From Puniceicoccales bacterium (lineage in GTDB: Bacteria > Verrucomicrobiota > Verrucomicrobiia > Opitutales > LL51): 12,812 bases of DNA. Position 1 is the first letter of the stretch. Every line of letters begins with the position of its first letter. Below are positions 1 through 6,162 of this stretch, piece by piece. The position numbers were made by a program, and so were the translations under genes. The stretch covers positions 1-12,812 of the forward strand of contig JAIRXD010000085.1 of the NCBI GenBank assembly GCA_031268545.1. The letters are read 5' to 3'. The notes below the pieces were generated by a model, which did no database searches, was not told the DNA's origin, and was given only the letters and a program-made list of their open reading frames with translations.

Positions 1-536
1 TTTTTCGCAATGACTTGATCATCGATCCACAGAAACAGTATATCGGCCTAGGCCATTCTCTTGGTTTCACAACCCTAAGCCAATCAACCATAAACTTCGA
101 CATTATAGTCGGCTTGCAATGCTTTTGTAATTTTCTTGGCCAGGATGAAAAACTTTACAAAATTAGGAAACCAAAACTTGATCAGATGCTTAACTCATTC
201 AACATCAACCCTAAAGCTTGCCTGGAACGTTTTTATAACATCTGTGGTTACAACGAAAAATTAGAGAACAACCTGGACATAACTGACCTATCGACAGACC
301 TGCAAATGCTATATAACTCATTCATACCCAGATCATTGCCAACGCTTATCATCGGAGGAACTTCGGACAAAATCGTCCCTAAAAGTTTAATAGAGGATAA
401 TTTTAGGAACTGCGATAACATGATAATAAAATACTTACCCTTTGCAGGACATACACTTGGCTATGATCTGTCCGATAAAATTATAGAAATTATAACCTCA
501 TTTATCCATGACCAGAAAATATCACATCGGAACTAA
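1..536 (+). CDS. bioH: BioH-like pimeloyl-ACP methyl ester esterase, 5' end cut off by window
   Basis: This is the C-terminal part of an alpha/beta hydrolase; the frame is open to the left edge (first full codon at base 3), so the true start lies outside. All three parts of the expected catalytic triad are visible: the nucleophile elbow GHSLG with Ser at 57-59, an Asp in GGTSD at 366-368, and a His in FAGH at 450-452. In biotin synthesis BioH removes the methyl group from pimeloyl-ACP methyl ester in the cytoplasm, ending chain building. The specific call rests mainly on the neighbour: the next gene looks like BioC and overlaps this one by 29 bases, a usual bioH-bioC pairing. Taken alone, the hydrolase could be another small esterase (BioG, BioK, or an unrelated enzyme). 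The fold is secure; the substrate is inferred. Confidence 0.75.
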   Translation, partial: FRNDLIIDPQKQYIGLGHSLGFTTLSQSTINFDIIVGLQCFCNFLGQDEKLYKIRKPKLDQMLNSFNINPKACLERFYNICGYNEKLENNLDITDLSTDLQMLYNSFIPRSLPTLIIGGTSDKIVPKSLIEDNFRNCDNMIIKYLPFAGHTLGYDLSDKIIEIITSFIHDQKISHRN

Positions 537-1239
537 ATTTGATTCGGCAGCTGAACACTACGACGAGCAGGCAATTGTTCAAAAAGAAGCTGCCATACAA
601 CTAGTTAGCATGATCCAAGGCCTAGAAAAAATCCATTCGGCCATCGACGTAGGCTGTGGCACAGGCTTCGCCAGCATCGAAATTCTCAAACATTTTCCAA
701 ATCTAAAACTACATCTCTGCGACATTTCCCAAAAAATGCTCGAGATTGCCAACCATAAACTCCAGGACCACAATATAATATACACCCAATGTGATGTCGA
801 ATCCGAGGAATTTAGAACCAAATATGATCTGGCAATTTCAAATCTATGCGTGCAATGGTTCGACGATCTCGAAAAATTCATCCAAAAAATACTAAAAGCC
901 TCAAAATATTTCGCCTTCTCAACCATGCTTCAGGGAAGTTTTTTAGAATTTTCAAAAATATTTGAAACCCCCGGAAAACCTTCGCCACTTCTTAACTGCA
1001 AGACCGAGAAGGAATTAACAAACATAAGCCAGTCATTAGGCAAAATAATAAACAAACAAACAAAAACTTTCAATCTACTATTCCCATCTGCCCAGGCCGC
1101 TGCAATGCACTTCAAAAAAATAGGAGCAAACCTAGCTCAAAATAACATTAACAATGCATTCAAGTTACTTAACCATCGCTCCAACATCAACCTAGAATAC
1201 AAAATATTTTTCTGCCTAATGGAAAATAAAGTCGACTGA
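508..1239 (+). CDS. bioC: BioC-like malonyl-ACP O-methyltransferase
   Basis: This 243-residue SAM-dependent methyltransferase is close to the usual BioC length of about 250. Near the N terminus is the BioC signature of an F-x-x-A-A-x-x-YD stretch followed by a VQ (residues 11-25). The SAM-binding loop VGCGTG is at 48-53, the acidic strand end DIS at 72-74, the SN-x-x-x-QW motif at 111-117, and an FSTMLQGS-x-x-EF stretch at 137-148. The last two are characteristic of BioC rather than of generic methyltransferases. The enzyme methylates the free carboxyl of malonyl-ACP so that the fatty-acid machinery can extend it to pimeloyl-ACP methyl ester. It starts 29 bases inside the upstream bioH-like gene in another frame, with no Shine-Dalgarno sequence, so translation is probably coupled. 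The gene stops 6 bases before the 3' end of a tRNA gene on the other strand. Confidence 0.85.
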   Translation: MTRKYHIGTKFDSAAEHYDEQAIVQKEAAIQLVSMIQGLEKIHSAIDVGCGTGFASIEILKHFPNLKLHLCDISQKMLEIANHKLQDHNIIYTQCDVESEEFRTKYDLAISNLCVQWFDDLEKFIQKILKASKYFAFSTMLQGSFLEFSKIFETPGKPSPLLNCKTEKELTNISQSLGKIINKQTKTFNLLFPSAQAAAMHFKKIGANLAQNNINNAFKLLNHRSNINLEYKIFFCLMENKVD

Positions 1240-1245
1240 ATGTTT

Positions 1246-1322
1246 TGGTCGGGCTGGAGAGATTCGAACTCTCGACCCCTTGCACCCCATGCAAGTGCGC
1301 TACCAGACTACGCCACAACCCG
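1246..1322 (-). tRNA. tRNA-Pro, anticodon GGG
   Basis: Read on the minus strand, this folds as a standard cloverleaf. The acceptor arms CGGGTTG (1316-1322) and CAGCCCG (1250-1256) pair over 7 positions with one G-T wobble. The anticodon stem CTTGC/GCAAG encloses the seven-base loop ATGGGGT, giving anticodon GGG (proline, codon CCC). The T loop reads TTCGAAT. Discriminator A and the CCA end are encoded (1246-1249). The gene sits between the convergent bioC gene and murJ, which lies 44 bases upstream on the same strand. Confidence 0.95.
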
Positions 1323-1328
1323 TTGCGT

Positions 1329-1359
1329 TATATAGATAAATAAACATCACATTGGTCAA
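1329..1359 (-). promoter_or_regulatory. Candidate promoter for tRNA-Pro
   Basis: On the minus strand a TTGACC box (1354-1359) is followed after 19 bases by TATATA (1329-1334), which ends 6 bases before the first tRNA base. The -35 is 5 of 6 to consensus and the position suits a transcript starting near the mature 5' end. The spacer is longer than the usual 17. Read-through from murJ is an alternative source of the tRNA. Confidence 0.4.
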
Positions 1360-1366
1360 TAATCAT

Positions 1367-2917
1367 TTACCAATTGCGAAATTTTTTTACTAAAAAAGCC
1401 CAAACTTTACCAGAAAATTTATCCATCCCCAATATCCTAAGCATCATAAAATATGAAATAATTCCAAAAAATATGCCAATAAGTACCGACACCAAAGAAT
1501 AGAGCTTCCCCTGCCCAAACATGCCTTCGGAATAGGCAATACAACCAAAAACAACCAAACCCATGAAGCAACTGGCAGAAAATATCACAAATGACGGATA
1601 TAGAAATCCGGTTAACCTAAAGGCTTCATTCATTTTTACAAGAAATATATACAATAAAATTGTCTGAATCACCACGGACAAAAGATTCGCATAGGCTATT
1701 CCAACCACACCAAATGGCCCCATGAGCACCAAGGTCGCAAAAATATTTACCGCAAAATTTACCAAAGATATCCATACCGGTGTTTTGGTGTTTTTTAGGG
1801 AATGGAAGCCCCGGGTAAAAAATGTCGACAACGCGTAGAACGGCATGGCCAGAGCCAACACACCCAAAACCGGCACCACCTGTAGCACATCTCTTTGGCC
1901 AAAATTCCCCCATTCAAATAAAATCATCAAAATTTCATGCCGCAAAACCAAAAGCCCAACGGTCGCCGGCATCACTATTGTCAGGATCAAATTCACACCA
2001 CGGCCAAAGGCATCCGCCAACTTGGAATCGTCGCCCTTCGAAGCAAACTGGGATAGGTCTGGAAATATTACCGTCGTAATTGCTATAACAAACATCCCCA
2101 GTGGAAGCTCCACCAATCTATTGGCCAGATATAAAATCGACACCGCACTATCGGATATGTTAAAGGCCAACAACCTGGACACAGCTATATTTATTTGCAT
2201 TATCGATGCCCCAATCAATCCGGGCATAAATAACTTCAGAATCCTGTAAAACGGAGGACTTATATAGATGCTAATTCTCGGACGCCAACCAATAGCATAA
2301 AGCTGGCCTATCGGCACCGACAGCTGAATTACTCCTCCAACAATCACTCCGGCAATCAACCAGTAGACCACATTAAGTCTGGAAGAAGCAGATGTGCAAA
2401 ACAAACCTAAAACCGCTATCATGCTTAGATTGAGCCAGGCAGCACTCATAGCCGGAAGAAAATATCTGCCCATTACGTTCAAAGCGGCAGAAAATACAGC
2501 TGTCAGGCATACAAAAATCATATAGGGCAACAACATCATAGAAAAGCTGAAGACATAATACCACCGGCTCTCAAATCCTTCAATCTTAGATAGATGGTAC
2601 ATCAATAGCATGCCTAAAGCAACCAGGGTCACCAGCATCAGCGTTAGCCAGGTAATGACCTTGTTAAGCAGCTTAAATGCAGGTTGCAACCCACTGACGT
2701 GGACCTCATCGGAAAATACAGGCACCAACGCCGAGGTCAACGCCCCCTCGCCAAGCAACCGCCGGAAAAGGTTTGGTAATGTAAATGCCGAAATATAGGC
2801 CGAGTGTATATAGTCCGTGCCCAATTCAGCTGTTATCATCATATCTCTTACCAATCCGAGAATCCTCGAAATAAAGGTAATAAATGACACAACAAATATC
2901 TTATTTAAAGTGCCCAC
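1367..2917 (-). CDS. murJ: MurJ (MviN) lipid II flippase
   Basis: This 516-residue protein of the MOP exporter superfamily moves lipid II across the inner membrane for peptidoglycan synthesis. It is hydrophobic throughout, with about 14 membrane segments expected for the family. The N terminus shows SRILGLVRD, and Arg18, Arg24 and Arg52 fall at the same positions as the essential arginines of E. coli MurJ. Further on, ANRLVE carries Arg267 and Glu270, matching the E. coli Arg270/Glu273 pair in the central cavity. NVMGRYFLP near 147-155 is also typical. The start is GTG at 2915-2917: an in-frame stop lies two codons upstream, and the encoded N terminus aligns with that of known MurJ. The gene is divergent from the foldase gene at 3064, with an AT-rich gap of 146 bases that must hold both promoters; I saw no convincing -35/-10 pair for murJ. 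Confidence 0.96.
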   Translation of the reverse strand: MGTLNKIFVVSFITFISRILGLVRDMMITAELGTDYIHSAYISAFTLPNLFRRLLGEGALTSALVPVFSDEVHVSGLQPAFKLLNKVITWLTLMLVTLVALGMLLMYHLSKIEGFESRWYYVFSFSMMLLPYMIFVCLTAVFSAALNVMGRYFLPAMSAAWLNLSMIAVLGLFCTSASSRLNVVYWLIAGVIVGGVIQLSVPIGQLYAIGWRPRISIYISPPFYRILKLFMPGLIGASIMQINIAVSRLLAFNISDSAVSILYLANRLVELPLGMFVIAITTVIFPDLSQFASKGDDSKLADAFGRGVNLILTIVMPATVGLLVLRHEILMILFEWGNFGQRDVLQVVPVLGVLALAMPFYALSTFFTRGFHSLKNTKTPVWISLVNFAVNIFATLVLMGPFGVVGIAYANLLSVVIQTILLYIFLVKMNEAFRLTGFLYPSFVIFSASCFMGLVVFGCIAYSEGMFGQGKLYSLVSVLIGIFFGIISYFMMLRILGMDKFSGKVWAFLVKKFRNW

Positions 2918-3063
2918 TCGTTACCATATGCTCAAGGTTTATTAGCTTTTACAAGAATATTTTTTGCAACATATCATTTTTACATACATTTAAGTTATTC
3001 CAGCAATAATTTGTTGTAATTTCCATAGAATTTTTATTTTCGGGCTTAAATATTTTTAAAGTC

Positions 3064-4680
3064 ATGATTTCTCGTTTAGAACGCTTATTACAGAAGCATA
3101 ATAGATGGTTTTTCCCCGCATTGTTATTCATCGTTATTGTCAGCTTTGTTTTCACTGGTGGCTCTTTCCCGAACATAGGCAGATGGAAACACAATCACAA
3201 AATTTTCTTCGGCTACGATTTGAGCTCTTCACGAGATACCAAAGACCTGATGGATGAAACCCGAATAAGTGTACTCCTCAACGGAAGGTTCGATATACTG
3301 TACCTTGGAGGACTTCATAGTGAAGCACTTATGCGTGCGATAAAAATATACATGGCCAACAAAATAAAAATACCCATGCCGGATAAAAAAAATCTGGATG
3401 ATTTTGTCGAAAAATACAAAACGTTCTGCGATAAAGATGGCAAATTCAATCCATCGGCCTACAACTCCATCACTAAATCGCTGATAAAGCAAGATGATGA
3501 TGCGGAAACTATAAAGCGTGCGATGGAAAATGATTTTCGATTGCAGTTCGTCGAAAATGCCATCGGCGGCTGGGGCTTTGCCTTCGAAGAGCAAGCCGAA
3601 GAACAGGTTAAGGCCAGCGAAGCCAAATGGTCCCTGGCAATGATAACCCTGAAGGCCGACGAGATGCCGGATAACTTTTCCGACGAAGAATTAGAAACAT
3701 TTTTTGAGACCAACAGAGTCAGGTATCAGTTTCCGGAAAGAATTGTAGCCTCCTACGTGGAATTTGAAAAAGAGAATTTTCGGGATATCATGCCACCGGC
3801 AACCAAGGATGCTTTGAAAAATTTTTACAAAGACCGAAAGTCCCAATTCGAAAAATTTAAAACAGATAAAGAGGTATTGAAAAATGCCATAATCGATGAA
3901 TATGAAAAGTTTCAGCTGAAAAAATTAACCATAAAAGCCGCCGATGATTTTGTATATAATCTCTACGATAAAAACATAGTTTATGGAAGTAAGGACTTCG
4001 GTAATTTCTTAGAGGCCAATAATATAAATGAAAAATCTCTGCCGACTTTAGATCTTGACAATCCGCCATCGGATCTGGATTTGCCCAAAAAATCCCTGAA
4101 GGGCCTGCTTAATCTTGACCAAACCAGGTATTTTTCGGATACCTTTGAAACCGGCAATGGCAATGCGGTGGTGCTATTTTTAAAAGAAAAAATATATCCA
4201 ACCCAAATGTCCTTCGATGAAGCTAAGTCATTGGTACGTAATGATTATGCCCAAAAAAAAGACCTGGCAGCCTTCAATAAAAAATGTTCAGAAATGTTTA
4301 AAGAAATGGAGGCTTCGCTAAAAAATGGCCTGACCTTTCAAGCCATTGCCCTGGAAAAGAAACTGGAAATTCATGACTACAAAGATAAATCTCTGGAGGA
4401 GCTACATCATATCGAAATGGACCCAGCCAAACTACGCCGCCTTACGGGCCACATATTAAAGAAAAATGTCAACAAATTGATCAAAGAGCAAGAAGACGAC
4501 AATAGCTGCGATATGATATATATATACGATATGGCGGTGCCAGAAACCATTGATCCAAAAAAAATAACCGATCGCTTGGCTCAACTAGAGTCGGATTTCG
4601 GAAGCATTTTTGCCCGTAATTCTCTCATGGAACTGGCCGAGGATACTTTGGCAAAATATAAAGATCTGGCCACAAAGTAG
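3064..4680 (+). CDS. SurA/PpiD-like membrane-anchored periplasmic foldase
   Basis: This 538-residue protein has a short basic N terminus, one membrane helix at about residues 16-32 and a long hydrophilic remainder, the layout of PpiD: inner-membrane anchor with a periplasmic chaperone body. Residues about 119-135 (FCDKDGKFNPSAY) match the conserved FxxxGxF-x-x-x-x-Y pattern of SurA N-terminal domains, and a YQFPERIVASYV stretch near 221-232 resembles the segment leading into the PPIase region of PpiD. I see no clear parvulin catalytic domain after it, so it may act only as a chaperone. Opitutae genomes carry proteins of this type annotated as peptidylprolyl isomerase. There is no Shine-Dalgarno sequence before the ATG. 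The upstream AT-rich region has a TAGAAT that could serve as a -10 but no good partner. The job, folding or escorting outer-membrane proteins, is inferred from family membership. Confidence 0.75.
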   Translation: MISRLERLLQKHNRWFFPALLFIVIVSFVFTGGSFPNIGRWKHNHKIFFGYDLSSSRDTKDLMDETRISVLLNGRFDILYLGGLHSEALMRAIKIYMANKIKIPMPDKKNLDDFVEKYKTFCDKDGKFNPSAYNSITKSLIKQDDDAETIKRAMENDFRLQFVENAIGGWGFAFEEQAEEQVKASEAKWSLAMITLKADEMPDNFSDEELETFFETNRVRYQFPERIVASYVEFEKENFRDIMPPATKDALKNFYKDRKSQFEKFKTDKEVLKNAIIDEYEKFQLKKLTIKAADDFVYNLYDKNIVYGSKDFGNFLEANNINEKSLPTLDLDNPPSDLDLPKKSLKGLLNLDQTRYFSDTFETGNGNAVVLFLKEKIYPTQMSFDEAKSLVRNDYAQKKDLAAFNKKCSEMFKEMEASLKNGLTFQAIALEKKLEIHDYKDKSLEELHHIEMDPAKLRRLTGHILKKNVNKLIKEQEDDNSCDMIYIYDMAVPETIDPKKITDRLAQLESDFGSIFARNSLMELAEDTLAKYKDLATK

Positions 4681-4710
4681 TATTAAAACGTAAAAATATA
4701 ATAATTTTAA

Positions 4711-4741
4711 TTGACTAAAAGCCATAAATTGCTTCGTAAAT
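4711..4741 (+). promoter_or_regulatory. Candidate promoter upstream of the lipoprotein gene
   Basis: TTGACT (4711-4716), 19 bases, then GTAAAT (4736-4741), ending 18 bases before the ATG of the lipoprotein gene. The -35 is 5 of 6 to consensus; the -10 is poor. The same TTGAC-N, 19-base, GTAAAT arrangement occurs before the PilM-like gene, which is the main reason to list it. Confidence 0.3.
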
Positions 4742-4759
4742 CACATCTTATAAAACGAA

Positions 4760-5896
4760 ATGAATAGAACGAAAAATTATTTAACATTTTTTTTGGGAAG
4801 CGCAGTTATATTGCTGAGCGGATGCCGATCCATCGGCCCAGGTTCGATTAAAGAGGTTCATCCAAAATATAATTATGCATTGGCAGAAACAGTAAACGAA
4901 CAAATGTTGCTGAATCTTGTTAGATTGAAATACAGGGATACGCCATATTTCCTTGAGGTCAGTGGCATAACCGAATCTAGGACACTGAAGGCCTCCGCCG
5001 GGTTGGGGAAGACCCAATGGAATGTCAATGCCCATAACTCCGGTCCGACGGCTGTTATGGCTTTTCCGATGTTAGGCGCCGAAGAAAATATTTCACCAAC
5101 CATAACATATTCTCCGCTGCAAGGAGATAAATTTGTCAAAAACCTAGTAGATCCAATTTCTCTTGAAGTTGTACTGATGATGGTTCAGGCTGGTTGGAGC
5201 ATAAACCGGGTGTTCGATCTCTGCGTCGAAAGGATCAACAGCTTGGATAATGCTTCAAGTGCCTCCGGTCCTACCCCGGACATAAAACCAAACTATGAGG
5301 ACTTTTTTCAGGCAACAGAGCTGCTAACCACGCTGGCCGACCATGGCAAAATTAGCATCGGAGTTACCGAAGATAGGCAACTGGGACTTGGGATAAGTAG
5401 ACCCGGAGAACCGGTCCTGAAATTCCTACAAAAAACAAAAAATAGCGAAGAAAGATCTAAGCTGAACAAATTGCTAGATTTGGCTGAAGATCTTGATGAA
5501 TTTAGGATTAGGAATAATTGCATAGACCAAGTTGACCATATACTGGCCCTCCGTACCAGATCGATCATGGAAGTGCTTTTCTACCTATCCCATGCCATTG
5601 AAGTCCCTGATGAAGATATAGATGCTGGTCTGGTCACATCAACCAGTGATGAAAATGGAGAAATTTTCGATTGGGCCAATAATATGTCCGGCCAATGGCT
5701 TAGGATACATTGTTCCGATGAAAAACCGACAGGTGCGTTTGTTTCAATAAAATATAGAGGGTCCTGGTTTCATATAAATGATAACGATTTAAATTCTAAA
5801 TCCACATTCATGCTATTGGGCTATCTGTTCAATCTTCAATCAGGAAACTCAACCAGAACCACGGCACCGGTACTAACCTTACCAGTCGGAAATTAA
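4760..5896 (+). CDS. Conserved lipoprotein of unknown function
   Basis: This 378-residue protein begins with a lipoprotein signal peptide: basic start (NRTK), hydrophobic core, and lipobox LSGC with the lipidated Cys at residue 22, so the mature protein should be membrane-tethered in the periplasm. The residue after Cys is Arg, not Asp, which by the E. coli rule would favour outer-membrane sorting; whether that rule holds here is unknown. I recognise two conserved blocks of a widespread uncharacterised family: an NEQMLLNLVRLKYRDTP block at about residues 46-62, and a C-terminal block with YRGSWF, DLNSKSTFMLL and a closing PVLTLPVG. No enzymatic motif is visible. It lies 79 bases after the foldase gene, has its own candidate promoter and ends at a strong terminator, so it may be transcribed alone. 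No function is proposed. Confidence 0.8.
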   Translation: MNRTKNYLTFFLGSAVILLSGCRSIGPGSIKEVHPKYNYALAETVNEQMLLNLVRLKYRDTPYFLEVSGITESRTLKASAGLGKTQWNVNAHNSGPTAVMAFPMLGAEENISPTITYSPLQGDKFVKNLVDPISLEVVLMMVQAGWSINRVFDLCVERINSLDNASSASGPTPDIKPNYEDFFQATELLTTLADHGKISIGVTEDRQLGLGISRPGEPVLKFLQKTKNSEERSKLNKLLDLAEDLDEFRIRNNCIDQVDHILALRTRSIMEVLFYLSHAIEVPDEDIDAGLVTSTSDENGEIFDWANNMSGQWLRIHCSDEKPTGAFVSIKYRGSWFHINDNDLNSKSTFMLLGYLFNLQSGNSTRTTAPVLTLPVGN

Positions 5897-5919
5897 TATT
5901 CTGCAATAGGCAGCTAAGG

Positions 5920-5952
5920 AAGGCATCGAGGAGTTCGATGCTTTCTTTTTTT
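5920..5952 (+). terminator. Rho-independent terminator of the lipoprotein gene
   Basis: A perfect 7-bp stem GCATCGA (5923-5929) / TCGATGC (5935-5941) with loop GGAGT is followed by TTTC and a run of seven T. Flanking A and T bases extend the stem by up to three weaker pairs. It begins 23 bases after the lipoprotein stop codon and reads in the plus direction. On the minus strand the hairpin has no T tract after it, so it is a poor terminator for tRNA-Leu. Confidence 0.88.
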
Positions 5953-5966
5953 AAAAAAAATTCGAA

Positions 5967-6050
5967 TGGTGCTCAAGAGGGGACTCGAACCCCTACACCT
6001 TACGGCACATGCACCTCAAACATGCGTGTCTACCATTCCACCACCTGAGC
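5967..6050 (-). tRNA. tRNA-Leu, anticodon GAG
   Basis: Minus-strand class II tRNA with a long variable arm. Acceptor arms GCTCAGG (6044-6050) and CTTGAGC (5971-5977) pair fully with one G-T wobble. The anticodon stem CATGT/GCATG encloses TTGAGGT, giving anticodon GAG (leucine, codons CTC and CTT). The variable arm is of the leucine type, and the T arm carries GGTTCGAGTCC. Discriminator A and CCA are encoded at 5967-5970. The gene is convergent with the lipoprotein terminator and divergent from the reductase fusion gene. Confidence 0.95.
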
Positions 6051-6069
6051 TAAAAACTGCAGAAAGCGA

Positions 6070-6098
6070 AATATATTCGCCATGATTAGCAACAAAAA
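6070..6098 (-). promoter_or_regulatory. Candidate promoter for tRNA-Leu
   Basis: On the minus strand, TTTTTG (6093-6098), a 17-base spacer, then TATATT (6070-6075), placing the start some 7 bases later and about a dozen before the tRNA. The -10 is 5 of 6 to consensus; the -35 is weak. Its location also bears on the next gene, because the farther upstream ATG at 6082 would lie inside this promoter. Confidence 0.4.
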
Positions 6099-6162
6099 TG
6101 TTGTGTTTGTAATAATTTTTGAATTAATTCATATACATACAATTGAAACGAAACGGCAGGCT

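Noticed and set aside
1280..1300. CAT visible next to the anticodon of the first tRNA, suggesting tRNA-Met.
   Set aside because: Aligning the seven-base loop with its closing stem puts GGG at positions 34-36; the CAT is on the wrong strand and outside the anticodon.
1845..2249. Plus-strand open frame of 134 codons opposite murJ.
   Set aside because: It is antisense to a well-matched murJ and its translation is rich in Thr, Pro and Asn with no family resemblance.
4749..4754. TATAAA just before the lipoprotein ATG as a -10 box.
   Set aside because: It would leave almost no leader and has no -35 at suitable spacing.
6082..6162. Upstream in-frame ATG extending the reductase fusion by 27 residues.
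   Set aside because: The stretch is AT-rich and unlike the following coding sequence, overlaps the likely tRNA-Leu promoter, and lacks any ribosome-binding site. It remains possible.
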